Assembly (NCBI GenBank): GCA_900546565.1
Contig: URDC01000020.1
Location: 1 to 30,336, forward strand
Source of the DNA: an uncultured Opitutales bacterium
GTDB taxonomy: Bacteria > Verrucomicrobiota > Verrucomicrobiia > Opitutales > Intestinicryptomonadaceae
DNA: 30,336 nucleotides
Direction of reading: 5' to 3'
A program made the position numbers and the translations under genes. Of the stretch, positions 1 to 8,826 are shown in pieces; position 1 is the first letter of the stretch; each line of letters starts with the position of its first letter. Under the pieces are notes generated by a model that worked only from the letters and a program-made list of their open reading frames with translations, ran no database searches and was not told the origin of the DNA.

Positions 1-196
1 TCCCACCGCCGCCCCGCAGTTTCCCAGCAGCCGCACCGTCTCCGCCTTCGAGCAGCTTCGCAACTACCCTACGCCGCCTTCCGCCTCCTCCCATCGCAGC
101 CTTGCCGCCCAGCCTCCCTCCGCTCTGCCGCCCCGCAGCCCGCCCCCACACAACCCCGCCCGCAACTCATTTCAAGGGGTTTTCGGGGCGGATTAA
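1..196 (+). other. GC-rich window edge, possible C-terminal tail of a truncated Pro/Ala-rich gene
   Basis: The frame beginning at base 2 is open to a TAA at 194-196 and would encode about 64 residues rich in Pro, Ala and Ser. Because the stretch is very GC-rich, the other forward frames are also open, so openness alone proves little. The composition drops sharply to AT-rich DNA right after the stop, which fits a gene end. No domain is recognisable and the start lies outside the window. Confidence 0.25.
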
Positions 197-523
197 GGCG
201 TTTTTTTTGTGAAAAATTTTTAGCCGTTTTCGGAGAATATTTCGGGGAAGTTTTTTTCGCGAGAGGGAAAAGTCGGGTTGCAAAACGGGAGTATTTTTTT
301 ATTTGCGAAGACCTTTTTTTGAAAAAATATTTACCGTCGGCGGTTCGGTATCGTGGCGAATTAGGCCCGATTTTTCGGCCTCATACCCCCCTATTTTTGC
401 CAAAAAATGCCCGTTTTTTGATAAAAAAAGGCCTTTTTTGCGTTATTTTCTTGCGATTTTCAGCATATTTTTTATTCTAATTGTTCCATATTTAAAACGC
501 TTTTTATTTTATAAGATAAAATT
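197..523. other. AT-rich intergenic region upstream of the SGNH hydrolase
   Basis: This stretch has long T runs and no convincing gene. A 74-codon TTG-started frame (303-527) is Phe-rich because of the T tracts and has no recognisable domain. The last 45 bases before the next gene are very AT-rich and probably hold its promoter, but no well-spaced -35/-10 pair could be chosen. A 16-base string near 212-227 recurs near 19349-19364 by the putative origin region. Confidence 0.4.
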
Positions 524-1984
524 ATGAAAAATTATCAATTATTATCAGCGGGCTTGCTCGCGCTTTTCACGCCGATTTTGCAGGCAAAACAGGATATCTC
601 TTCGAATATTTTCCGCGACGGCGACGTTTTCGGACTTGTGGGCGACAGCATAACCCACGGCGGCTTTTATACCGAACCTCTGCTTAATTTCTACGCCACA
701 CGCTTTCCGAATACACGCTTGTTAATAAAGAATTTCGGCATTTCGGGCGACACCTGCCAAGGTATTTTAACCCGCTATCAAGACGACATCAAGCCCGTAA
801 AAGCCGATGTCTATTCTTTTATGAGCGGTATGAACGACGTGGGGGAGGCAAAGAACGACGATGAGCGCAACTTGCGACGCAACAACTACATAAAAACTCA
901 CGCCCAAGTCTGCGAACTTCTCGCCAAGAACAGCCGCAAGTTCATAGTTTTTACACCGTCAATTTACGACGAACTTTCAAAAGGCAAAACAAAGGTTTTT
1001 GTCGGCAGAAATTCCGATTTGCGCAATTTTGCCGACATCTGCCGCATCGACGCTAAAAAGTTTAACGCCGAGCTTGTAGATATGTGGGGGACAACAAATT
1101 ACGCAAATGAGCAATTCGGAAAAATCGCTCCCGAAAAATCGGTTCTTTCGGCGGACAGGGTTCATCCCGTGGGCGCGGGCGGCTATGTAATGGCGTCGGC
1201 GTTCATTTCTACGCTCGAAAAGCCCACGGCGGTTTCGGAAATCGAAATTGATGTATCAAAACATACTGGTAATGCGTCAGTTGTGAAGGTGTTTAACTCC
1301 GATGTGTCGGATTTAAACACGGTTTTACAAAAGGCGCGTGTGAAAGCCCCAAAAGGAGTCTACGAAAAGACTTTAAAGAGAAATACTCGAATTTCGCAAC
1401 AAATTGATTATCTTTCATTTAAGGTATTTGAATACGCTTTGCCTCTCTATGTTGCGCCCAACAAAAAGGAGGCTGAAAGCATTGTGAAGTTTGCCGAAAA
1501 ATTCAACCGCCAGATTCTGAAAATTTCGGGGCTTTATATGGCGCAAAACTACGAGCTTTTTATTGACGGGATAAAAGTCGGCGAATTTTCGGGTGTGCAA
1601 TTTGCAGAAGGTGTAAATCTTGCGAAAATTGAAACTACGCCGCAAATGAAGCAGTCAAAGAAGGTAGCCTCGCTTTGCACTAAATTCCGCGAAGCTTCGT
1701 CAAAGTATCGCAACATAAGGGCTACGGAGAGATTCTTTCCTGCTTTGTTGAAGTATGATAATGCAGATGAGCGTATTGCGTGCGCAAAGCGCATTCTAAA
1801 CGGCGAGGAGGGTAAGATAAATCCGCGCTACGAAAAGTATTTTAAGAAATTGCTAACTGACTATCAGACCTATAAGTTGCGCCAGCAGCAGATGTCGGAC
1901 GATGCCGACAACGTATGCAAGGCGGTTTATGCCGCCGCAAAACCGAAAGCACATTTGTTTGAAATAAAACAAGTTGCGCGTTAA
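524..1984 (+). CDS. Secreted SGNH/GDSL-family hydrolase
   Basis: Probable extracytoplasmic esterase/lipase-type hydrolase, 486 residues; the natural substrate is unknown, with acetylated polysaccharide a reasonable guess. Residues 1-21 form a signal peptide (Lys near the start, then a hydrophobic run ending around LQA). The SGNH blocks are visible: GDSITHGG at 40-47 with nucleophile Ser42, GISGD at 72-76 (oxyanion Gly), SGMNDV at 101-106 (oxyanion Asn104) and DRVHP at 211-215 with catalytic Asp211 and His214. The catalytic domain ends near residue 230. The remaining 250 residues are largely helical, lysine-rich and not recognised, so the protein is about twice the length of a minimal SGNH domain. 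It is monocistronic, with a terminator downstream at 2073-2102. The ATG at 524 is chosen because the signal peptide begins there. Confidence 0.85.
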   Translation: MKNYQLLSAGLLALFTPILQAKQDISSNIFRDGDVFGLVGDSITHGGFYTEPLLNFYATRFPNTRLLIKNFGISGDTCQGILTRYQDDIKPVKADVYSFMSGMNDVGEAKNDDERNLRRNNYIKTHAQVCELLAKNSRKFIVFTPSIYDELSKGKTKVFVGRNSDLRNFADICRIDAKKFNAELVDMWGTTNYANEQFGKIAPEKSVLSADRVHPVGAGGYVMASAFISTLEKPTAVSEIEIDVSKHTGNASVVKVFNSDVSDLNTVLQKARVKAPKGVYEKTLKRNTRISQQIDYLSFKVFEYALPLYVAPNKKEAESIVKFAEKFNRQILKISGLYMAQNYELFIDGIKVGEFSGVQFAEGVNLAKIETTPQMKQSKKVASLCTKFREASSKYRNIRATERFFPALLKYDNADERIACAKRILNGEEGKINPRYEKYFKKLLTDYQTYKLRQQQMSDDADNVCKAVYAAAKPKAHLFEIKQVAR

Positions 1985-2072
1985 GTTCCCCTTTCTTGAA
2001 GCTGCGGAAAAAGTTTTTGTTTCGCTCAAAAACAAACCGATTTAGCCTGTCAGAGGCTTTTTCAAAAGACGA

Positions 2073-2102
2073 AAAAAAGGTTTCCGAATGGAAACCTTTT
2101 TT
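2073..2102. terminator. Bidirectional intrinsic terminator
   Basis: A perfect 13-bp stem (2073-2085 with 2090-2102) closes a GAAT tetraloop. Its arms carry an A run on one side and a T run on the other, so it can terminate transcripts from both sides. It lies between the SGNH hydrolase and the convergent DHDPS-family gene. Confidence 0.85.
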
Positions 2103-2203
2103 GCTATTTGTCCTTGCTTGGCGTCAAACTAAAATATTCCTCTTGTGGAAGATTTTGCCCGACGTCGCTGGGGGGGGAGTTATTTTTTGTTTTTTGTTGC
2201 GAA

Positions 2204-3352
2204 TTAGAATGTTTTTAAATACGGAGCAAGCGAGGCGAAGCAGGTTTCTACTTCGTCCTTCTCTTGCTGGGTGAGTTTCATTTCGCGCAAAATGGGTTTG
2301 GCGGGGATTATTTGTTTGCCGTTTTTTACCTCGTATTCGCGCGAAATCAGGTTTTTGAATATGCCGCGCTTTTTTAGAACGTAGAGGTGGTATCCGCGCA
2401 AGTCGCTGCCGCTAATATAGTTTTTGATGTTTAACATCAGTATGTATTTTGAAAACGCGTCGGTTAGAGTGCCGAATTTATCGCCGTTTTCAAGCTGTTC
2501 CCAGATGTATGCGAGCAAGTCGGCGTAGGCGGGGCGTTCGGTAATTACGCCCTCGGTGCCGATTCGTCTTGCCTGATGAACCCACTGGTAGCTGCCCCAC
2601 GCGCTGAAAACTGTATGGACAACAGGTTTTTGTGCGATTTCCTGCGCCATTCTGCCGTTGCAGTCGCCCGACTCTTCTTTTATGTAGCCGAAGACTTTTG
2701 GATTGCGTTTTGCGAGTTCGAGCAACAATTCGACCGACGGGGCAACGCCCGTGTAATTGACGCCGCCGCCCGTTTGGATTATCGCGGGGCGGTCGATATG
2801 TTTTTCGAGTTCGAGGTAATATTTGCGCAAGTCGCTTTCACTCTTGCCGTTATCGGGAGGGCGCGAAATTACTGCAACGTTTGCGGCTGGGTATTTTGCG
2901 GCGAGCTTTTCGGCGTGTTTTGCGCAGGCAACCATTTCTTCGGTATCTTTACCTTCGCAGCCGAGAGTGGCGGTTGTGGCGGTGTTTTGCGCCGCGCGCA
3001 CGACGCGTTCCATGCCCGCGAGTTTTTCGTCGGTCGAAAGCAGGTCGATACTATCGCCCGACTGCGGCCATATCATACCCTGACAGCCGCATTTGGCGAC
3101 GAATTTTGCTTCGCTTTCAAGTGTGTCGAAATCGACTGCGCCCGATTCGAGGTAGGGTGTGGAAAGAATCGGGAATGCGCCGCGTATGCGCGGGTCGCCG
3201 CCCGAGGGGGCGCGTTTTACTGCGGGAACTTTGCGGAAGTTTTTTACTGTCGCGGAGTTATCGGAGGCCTTTGCGGGCGTAGTTTGGCAGGCGGGCAAAG
3301 CCCCGAATGTTAGGGCTGCGGCAGCCGACTTGAAGAATGTTCTGCGTCGCAT
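2204..3352 (-). CDS. Dihydrodipicolinate synthase/N-acetylneuraminate lyase-family protein with Tat/lipoprotein-like signal
   Basis: Protein of 382 residues in the class I aldolase DapA/NanA superfamily. The ATG at 3352 is preferred over one 14 codons upstream because it opens directly on a twin-arginine-like sequence (RRRTFFK), then a hydrophobic stretch and LPAC, a possible lipobox with Cys22. The family core starts near residue 57 (GAFPILSTPY). The Schiff-base Lys is likely Lys225 in GYIKEESGD, and GTEGVI matches the C-terminal glycine motif. The usual tyrosine-containing YNxP-type segment is not obvious, with IIQTGGG in its place, so the substrate cannot be assigned and housekeeping DapA is unlikely. 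It lies 108 bp downstream of transketolase on the same strand, with a terminator-like hairpin between. No clear Shine-Dalgarno sequence. Confidence 0.8.
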   Translation of the reverse strand: MRRRTFFKSAAAALTFGALPACQTTPAKASDNSATVKNFRKVPAVKRAPSGGDPRIRGAFPILSTPYLESGAVDFDTLESEAKFVAKCGCQGMIWPQSGDSIDLLSTDEKLAGMERVVRAAQNTATTATLGCEGKDTEEMVACAKHAEKLAAKYPAANVAVISRPPDNGKSESDLRKYYLELEKHIDRPAIIQTGGGVNYTGVAPSVELLLELAKRNPKVFGYIKEESGDCNGRMAQEIAQKPVVHTVFSAWGSYQWVHQARRIGTEGVITERPAYADLLAYIWEQLENGDKFGTLTDAFSKYILMLNIKNYISGSDLRGYHLYVLKKRGIFKNLISREYEVKNGKQIIPAKPILREMKLTQQEKDEVETCFASLAPYLKTF

Positions 3353-3392
3353 TTTATTGGTATATAGTAGGTTATTGTTGAGGAGAAAGCTC

Positions 3393-3431
3393 AAAAAAAT
3401 GGCGGGGGTTTGTGTGCGTCCTCCATTTTTT
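3393..3431 (-). terminator. Terminator-like hairpin between transketolase and the DHDPS-family gene
   Basis: On the minus strand an A-rich arm ending in ATGG pairs with CCAT followed by a T run (3423-3431 with 3393-3402), closing a loop of about 20 bases. The stem is A/T-heavy and the loop long, so it is weaker than the other terminators here. It could separate the two minus-strand transcripts. Confidence 0.5.
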
Positions 3432-3460
3432 GTGTTTTTGAAGTTATTGTTTGCCGATTT

Positions 3461-5425
3461 TTAGATGTAGTCGGCGTCGATGCCGAATGCCTCGAAGAGG
3501 TAGGGGGCATCTGCCGAGAAGCCGAAGTCGTCGGTTGCGACTACGCGTTTGGCGTATTTATACCAGAGGTTGGAGATACCCGCCTCGACAGCGACGATGT
3601 CGTCGCAAGGCGGCAGGACTTCGTCCTTATACGACTGCGGTTGGGCGTCGAAGATTTCCATACACGGCATTGAAACGACGCGGATTGACGGAGATTTCTT
3701 TGCAGCCTCGATTGCAAGTTGCAACTCCGAGCCCGTGGCGATGACGATTTTTTTGAGTTCGGAGGTCTCTTTAACGGCGATATACGCGCCTTTGAGAACG
3801 CCGTTGCGGCGCGTGTCGATGTCGATTGAAGAGAGGTTTGGCAGGTTTTGGCGCGACAAGATGAGAGCCGTCGGGCCGTCCTTGCGGGCGAGCGCGCTCG
3901 CCCACGCGCCTGCGGCTTCCTCGCAATCGGCGGGGCGTATTACGTTAAGGCGCGGAATGCAGCGCAAAATGGAGGTCATTTCCACGGGTTGGTGGGTGGG
4001 GCCGTCCATACCGACGCCGATTGAATCGTGCGTTAGCACGAACTGGACGGGGAGTCGGGAAAGGGCGGTTACGCGCATTGCACCGAGCATATATCCCGCG
4101 AATGTCAGGAATGTGGCGCAGGAAGGCTCGAAGATTCCGTAGTAGGCTATGCCGTTCGAAATTGCGCACATTGCGTGTTCGCGTATGCCGAACCAGATGT
4201 TGCGGCCTGCGTTGTCGGTGTCGGAGAAGTCGCCGAGGCCTTTGAGGTAGTTTTTCGTAGAGCCGTAGAGGTCTGCCGAGCCCGTAATCATAAAGGGCAG
4301 GTTTTTTGCCAGCGCGTTCATTACCACGCCCGAAGAGGCGCGTGTCGCGCTCTTGTCGTCGGCGGGGAAGGCGGGAATCATTTTAAGCAGCTCTTCGGCG
4401 GTCAATTTCTGTTTTCTGTCGAGGCAGAAATCGAGTTCCGCCGCCTTGTCGGGGTTGGCGTTTTTCCAAGCCTCGAATGTCTTTTGCCACGCGGCGGAAG
4501 TTTCGGCGTTCACCTTTGCGACGGTTTTGAACATTGCGTAGACTTCCTCCGAGACGTAGAATTTTTCTTCGGGAAGTCCGAGCGATTTGCGCGCGGCGGC
4601 CGCGAATTTTGCGCCGCCCTCGCCGTGCCCCTTGGCGGAGTTTTCGACTTCGGCTATGCCCTTGGCGATTGTGGTTTTAAAGATGATGAGTTTGGGCTTG
4701 TCGGACGTCGAATTTTTGGCGTCGTTGAGAGCCTTGCGGATTTGGGCGATGTTGTGGCCGTCGCATTTTGCGACTTCCCAGCCGTAGGACTGGAAGCGCA
4801 AGGCGGTGTCTTCGCGCATTGTTTTGTCCGCCATTGCGTCGAGGGTGACGTCGTTCGAATCGTAGAGCAGGACGAGGTTGCCGAGTTTTAGTGTGCCCGC
4901 GAGCGCGGCGGCCTCGGCGGAGACGCCCTCCTGCATGCAGCCGTCGCCTGCCAGACACCAGACTTTATGGTCGAAGATTTTATGTTCGGCGGTGTTGAAT
5001 CGCGCCGCCGCCATTTTTTCGGAAATCGCCATACCTACGGCGTTGCCGATACCCTGTCCGAGCGGTCCGCTTGTTGCCTCGACGCCGTCGGTTTCACCGA
5101 ACTCGGGGTGTCCGGGGGTCTTCGAGCCCTTCATTCGAAAATTTTTGAGGTCTTCGATTGTCAGGTTAAAACCCGAGAGGTGCAGCCACGAATACAGAAA
5201 CATGCTGCCGTGCCCCGCGCTCAGAATAAAGCGGTCGCGGTTGAGCCACTTGGGCTTGGCGGGGTCGATGTCGAGGATTTCGGAGAAGAGAACCGCGCCG
5301 ATTTCGGCGCAGCCGAGGGGAAGCCCGAGGTGTCCGGAAGCGCACTTTTCGATTGCGTCGATGGCGAGACCGCGCGCCTGATTTGCGGCGAGCTGCAAGA
5401 TGGTGTCGAGTTGTTGTTGTTTCAT
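3461..5425 (-). CDS. tkt: Transketolase
   Basis: Cytosolic thiamine-diphosphate enzyme of the non-oxidative pentose phosphate pathway, moving two-carbon ketol units between sugar phosphates. Length 654 residues, typical for the family. Visible motifs: SGHLGLPLG near residue 30, AGHGSMFLYS near 70, TSGPLGQG near 118, the ThDP/Mg motif GDGCMQEG with the downstream Asn of SND (about 160-192), and the catalytic glutamate segment FGIREHAMCAISNG near 410, followed by THDSIGVGMDGPTHQP. All three domains (PP, Pyr, C-terminal) are present. The ATG at 5425 begins a normal family N-terminus. It is divergent from the exopolysaccharide genes, separated by 261 bp. Confidence 0.96.
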   Translation of the reverse strand: MKQQQLDTILQLAANQARGLAIDAIEKCASGHLGLPLGCAEIGAVLFSEILDIDPAKPKWLNRDRFILSAGHGSMFLYSWLHLSGFNLTIEDLKNFRMKGSKTPGHPEFGETDGVEATSGPLGQGIGNAVGMAISEKMAAARFNTAEHKIFDHKVWCLAGDGCMQEGVSAEAAALAGTLKLGNLVLLYDSNDVTLDAMADKTMREDTALRFQSYGWEVAKCDGHNIAQIRKALNDAKNSTSDKPKLIIFKTTIAKGIAEVENSAKGHGEGGAKFAAAARKSLGLPEEKFYVSEEVYAMFKTVAKVNAETSAAWQKTFEAWKNANPDKAAELDFCLDRKQKLTAEELLKMIPAFPADDKSATRASSGVVMNALAKNLPFMITGSADLYGSTKNYLKGLGDFSDTDNAGRNIWFGIREHAMCAISNGIAYYGIFEPSCATFLTFAGYMLGAMRVTALSRLPVQFVLTHDSIGVGMDGPTHQPVEMTSILRCIPRLNVIRPADCEEAAGAWASALARKDGPTALILSRQNLPNLSSIDIDTRRNGVLKGAYIAVKETSELKKIVIATGSELQLAIEAAKKSPSIRVVSMPCMEIFDAQPQSYKDEVLPPCDDIVAVEAGISNLWYKYAKRVVATDDFGFSADAPYLFEAFGIDADYI

Positions 5426-5501
5426 AAATAGTCCGATATTTTTTTTGATGATTCGATTTTGTGGAAGTTAACGGATTTTTTCCCTTTTTCAACATTTTTC
5501 G

Positions 5502-5534
5502 GCTTCGGGGCGGGGTTTTTATGCTTCGGGGCGG
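5502..5534. promoter_or_regulatory. Pair of 12-bp direct repeats in the tkt / export-gene divergent region
   Basis: The string GCTTCGGGGCGG occurs at 5502-5513 and again at 5523-5534, a centre-to-centre spacing of 21 bp, or two helical turns. Such spacing is typical of tandem operator half-sites, and the pair lies between two divergent promoters. No regulator can be named, and GC-rich simple sequence is an alternative explanation. Confidence 0.35.
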
Positions 5535-5686
5535 AGTTGAACGGTTTCGGCCGCGTTTTTTAGGGAAAATGGAAGAAAAGTTTGTTGACTTGGGGCGGGC
5601 TTTATGTTTGTTTGGGAACTCGACATTTATATTTGTGTTTCGTCCGGAAGATTCGGGCGGATTTTTATTTTTCAACTTGCACTGAA

Positions 5687-6271
5687 ATGAATAGATTGGT
5701 TAAGACTCTTGTTTTATCGGGGGCGCTCCTGATGTCGCTTTCGGCTTTCGGCGCGGTCGCGCAGAGAACTTCCTACAAACTCTCGCCGCTTGACGTGGTT
5801 CAGATTAAGGTTTACAACGAGCCCGAGCTGGACACGATTTACAAGGTTTCGGCGGACGGGAACATCGTTATGCCTCTCATCGGCGCGGTGTCGGTCAGCG
5901 GGCTTACGGTTGCCGATGCGCAATCGAAAATCAAAGAGCTTTACGAAAAGGACTACTTGGTAAATGCGAGCATTACGATGTTTGTAGCCGAATATGCCCC
6001 GCGCAGAGTCTATGTTATCGGGCAGGTCAACCGCCCGGGCGAAGTGCTTTTCCCGAACGAGGAAGACCTGACGCTTTCGCGCGCGATTGCCAATGCTGGC
6101 GGAACCACGCGCATTGCCAAAGATAGGGCGATAAACGTAAAGCGCAAGCTCGAAGACGGTTCTATACGCGTATTCGAAGTCAATTTGCGCGCGATTTTAA
6201 ACGACAAGAGCGCGACTGACTTTCCGCTGCAAGACGGCGATACTATCGAAGTTCAGGAATCGGCTTTCTAA
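5687..6271 (+). CDS. Polysaccharide export protein, Wza/SLBB family (periplasmic)
   Basis: Outer-membrane/periplasmic component of a Wzy-type exopolysaccharide export machine, 194 residues. Residues 1-25 form a signal peptide (MNRLVKTLV then a hydrophobic run ending AVA). There is no lipobox cysteine, unlike E. coli Wza. Residues about 28-100 match the Poly_export domain (YKLSPLDVVQIKVYNEPELD). Residues about 105-190 form one SLBB beta-grasp domain (VYVIGQVNRPGEV to GDTIEVQ). It is shorter than full Wza and has a single SLBB. The ATG at 5687 is preferred over an upstream in-frame start because the signal peptide begins there. The partner Wzc-like gene follows 62 bp downstream. No glycosyltransferase genes lie nearby, so the sugar biosynthesis locus must be elsewhere. 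Confidence 0.88.
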   Translation: MNRLVKTLVLSGALLMSLSAFGAVAQRTSYKLSPLDVVQIKVYNEPELDTIYKVSADGNIVMPLIGAVSVSGLTVADAQSKIKELYEKDYLVNASITMFVAEYAPRRVYVIGQVNRPGEVLFPNEEDLTLSRAIANAGGTTRIAKDRAINVKRKLEDGSIRVFEVNLRAILNDKSATDFPLQDGDTIEVQESAF

Positions 6272-6333
6272 CGGGCTGCGGTTCTGCGGCGGTGTCAATC
6301 AACAAAAAAACGCGAAAACTTTTACTTACGAAA

Positions 6334-8757
6334 ATGTCAGACGAAGATAGAAAACCCGAAAAATCCAACGGCGCGGGCGGCGCGGCAAATGCGGGACAAC
6401 CGCAGGCAAAACCGACGAAAATTTTAAAGCGCAAAAAGATCGCCGGCAGTTACGGCGGCTATGGTGCGGGCGGTTATGGCGGTTACGGCTACGGCGGCTA
6501 TGGTGCAGGCGGTTACGGCGCGGGCTACGGCGGCGCATATGGCGGCTACGGCTACGGATACGGTGCGGGTCAGCCCTCGGCGGGTGTGGGCGCGGCGGGC
6601 GGCGCGGCGGCCATGCCGAACAGAACTTTCAAGGACTATATGATGATTTTGCGCGAGCGAATTTGGTATATCATCATCACGTTCTTCATCATTTTGGCGG
6701 GTATTTTGCTTTATACTTTCAGAATTACGCCGCAATATACGTCTATGTCGTCAATCCAGATTTTGCGCGACTCGGATACGCCAATTGACGGACCGGGGGC
6801 GACGCAGCGTTCGCGCAACGACACGATTCTTTCGATTGAAGACTTCAATACGCAGGTGAAGTTGATGGAGAGTGCGGAGATTGTCTCGGCGGTGAAGTCG
6901 CGCATGAAGGAGGACGAGCTTAAACGCTTTGCCGCGCCGTATCGGGATATGTTCACTATCGGTATCCCCAAGAGCGAAGAGGAGCTGCTTTTCGAGAACC
7001 GCAAAATCATTCCCGAGAGAATGACGCTGTTTGTGCGCATTACCTTTACGCACCCCGACAAGTTCACCGCCGCGAAGATTGCAAATTTGTTTGCGAGCGA
7101 ATACATAAGGTTCACGCACCAGAACAAGGTTCAGAATTTGATTACGTCGATTGACGAATTGCGCACGAAAGTCGCCCAGCAGGAGGCGAAGGTTAAGGAG
7201 CTCGACAAGAAGCTCATTGAATACCGCGAGAAAAACAGGGCGGTGTCGCTCGATAGGGAGGACGATGTCGACCGTATGGAGCTCAAAGACCTCAATGCAA
7301 TTTTGACGAACGACAAGCGAGTGTTCGACTCGGTTTCGACCCAATGGGAAATGATTCAGGACTACAAGCGTCAGGGCAAGGATTTGTGCGAGTTGCCGTT
7401 CATTTCGGATATGCCGCAGATTAGCAAGCTGATTATGGACAGGTCGACGCAGCAGGTGTTTGTTTCGTCGCTCGAAAAACGCTACAAGGAAAAGCACCCG
7501 AAGATGATTGAAGCGCGCAAGACCTTGGAGCAGATTAACAAGGAGCTTGCCGTTGCCATTCAATACGCGTATCAGAAGGTGGAATCGACGTATCAGAATG
7601 CGCTCAAAAACTACGAGGATTCGCAAAAGAGACTCGTTGAAAAGAAAAACGAGATTATCGATTTGGGCAAAAAGTCGATTATTTACAAGTCGCTCGAACG
7701 CGAACGTCAGGTGGCGGAGGGTATGCATGCGTCGCTAATTGCGTCGATGAATGTGCGCACGGCGCAGGTTTCGCTGATTAACGAAGGCGCGAGAATTGTC
7801 GACCATGCGGCTCCGTCGTTGCGCCCGTCGAGCCCGAACTATGTTTTGAATGTGGTGCTCGGCATTTTTGCGGGTCTTGCGGGCGGCGTTGGCGTGGCGT
7901 TTTTGGTGGCGTTTATGGACGACAGGGCAAAGAGCGCGTATGACATCGAATCGGTTATCGGGATTCCGCTGCTTGGAATTATCCCGAGGGTGATTCGTCT
8001 GAATTCTTCGGAAAAGGCTCAGGTTGCGGCGTCGAATGCCGACAGGGTCACGACCGAGGCGTTCCGCTCGCTCTATTCGACGCTCAAAGTTAACAATTTT
8101 GCAAAGAATGCGAAGGTGGTGTTGTTCACGTCGACTACGCCCTCGGAAGGCAAAAGTTTTGTGGTGACGAATTTGGCGTTCACCTGCGCGCTCAACGGCG
8201 AAAAGGTGGTTGTTGTCGACGCCGATATGCGTCTGCCCGTGTTGGCGAAGACGCTCGGGCTTAAAATTGACAGGGGCTTGGTGTCCTACATCGAGCAGGG
8301 CGACTCGCTCGACAACGTGATTGTGCGCGACTTCTTCCCGAATCTCGACGTTCTCGCCTGCGAAAAACGCGCTCTCAATCCGATGCAGGACTTGAATTCG
8401 GAGGAATTTTTGAAGATGTTGCAGACGTTGCGCCAACGCTATGACAAGGTGTTTGTGGACTCGCCGCCGGTGGGGGCAGTCAGCGACGCGGTTTCGATTA
8501 TGCCCGAAGTCGACGGAGTGATTTATGTGGTGAAATTCAACTCGGCAAAGCGCAAGGTCATCAAGAACTACATCAGGAGAATGATGGAATCGAATGTGCC
8601 GATTTTGGGCGCGGTGATGAATATGGTAAGCTCGGGGGCGTCGGCGGGATACAGTCTGAACTACTACGACAAGAGCTATCAGAACTACTATGCGAATCCG
8701 CCCGAGGAATCGGAAGAGGGTTCGGACGATGTGCCGTCGGAGCAGGCGCAAGGCTGA
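6334..8757 (+). CDS. Wzc-like polysaccharide chain-length determinant / bacterial tyrosine kinase
   Basis: Inner-membrane BY-kinase that polymerises and exports exopolysaccharide with the upstream Wza-like protein. From the ATG at 6334 it has 807 residues; a GTG at 6292 would add 14, and neither has a clear ribosome site. Residues 37-79 are a Gly/Tyr low-complexity tract of GGY/GYG repeats, unusual for the family. TM1 is about 110-128 and TM2 about 505-525, flanking a periplasmic Wzz domain with coiled-coil stretches (about 270-300 and 410-460). The cytoplasmic kinase has Walker A TTPSEGKS (600-607), Walker A' VVVVDADMR (625-633) and Walker B VFVDSPP (706-712). The C-terminus carries six tyrosines in about 14 residues (773-786), the usual autophosphorylation cluster, then an acidic tail. 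Operon with the gene upstream. Confidence 0.93.
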   Translation: MSDEDRKPEKSNGAGGAANAGQPQAKPTKILKRKKIAGSYGGYGAGGYGGYGYGGYGAGGYGAGYGGAYGGYGYGYGAGQPSAGVGAAGGAAAMPNRTFKDYMMILRERIWYIIITFFIILAGILLYTFRITPQYTSMSSIQILRDSDTPIDGPGATQRSRNDTILSIEDFNTQVKLMESAEIVSAVKSRMKEDELKRFAAPYRDMFTIGIPKSEEELLFENRKIIPERMTLFVRITFTHPDKFTAAKIANLFASEYIRFTHQNKVQNLITSIDELRTKVAQQEAKVKELDKKLIEYREKNRAVSLDREDDVDRMELKDLNAILTNDKRVFDSVSTQWEMIQDYKRQGKDLCELPFISDMPQISKLIMDRSTQQVFVSSLEKRYKEKHPKMIEARKTLEQINKELAVAIQYAYQKVESTYQNALKNYEDSQKRLVEKKNEIIDLGKKSIIYKSLERERQVAEGMHASLIASMNVRTAQVSLINEGARIVDHAAPSLRPSSPNYVLNVVLGIFAGLAGGVGVAFLVAFMDDRAKSAYDIESVIGIPLLGIIPRVIRLNSSEKAQVAASNADRVTTEAFRSLYSTLKVNNFAKNAKVVLFTSTTPSEGKSFVVTNLAFTCALNGEKVVVVDADMRLPVLAKTLGLKIDRGLVSYIEQGDSLDNVIVRDFFPNLDVLACEKRALNPMQDLNSEEFLKMLQTLRQRYDKVFVDSPPVGAVSDAVSIMPEVDGVIYVVKFNSAKRKVIKNYIRRMMESNVPILGAVMNMVSSGASAGYSLNYYDKSYQNYYANPPEESEEGSDDVPSEQAQG

Positions 8758-8772
8758 TTTTATTTCGAGGGG

Positions 8773-8812
8773 TGTCCTGAGGTCGGGACGCTCTTCTTTA
8801 TTTTTGCAAAAA
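8773..8812 (+). terminator. Weak terminator-like hairpin after the Wzc-like gene
   Basis: GTGTCC pairs with GGACGC (6 bp with one G-U) across a short loop, followed by a broken T-rich run. It lies in the 69-bp gap before pntAA. The stem is short, so readthrough into the transhydrogenase genes is possible. Confidence 0.3.
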
Positions 8813-8826
8813 CGGAGTATTGAGAA

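Noticed and set aside
303..527. 74-codon ORF overlapping the SGNH hydrolase start by ATGA
   Set aside because: It starts at TTG without a ribosome site, is Phe/Lys-rich as expected from random T/A runs, and shows no domain. The overlap is probably chance.
5585..5613. TTGACT as -35 of the export operon
   Set aside because: No acceptable -10 lies 15-19 bp downstream; the nearest AT-rich hexamer is only 11 bp away.
7735..8751. 338-codon antisense ORF within the Wzc-like gene, and similar antisense ORFs in pntB, tkt and dnaA
   Set aside because: Arg/His-rich translations opposite clearly real genes are typical shadows of GC-rich coding DNA.
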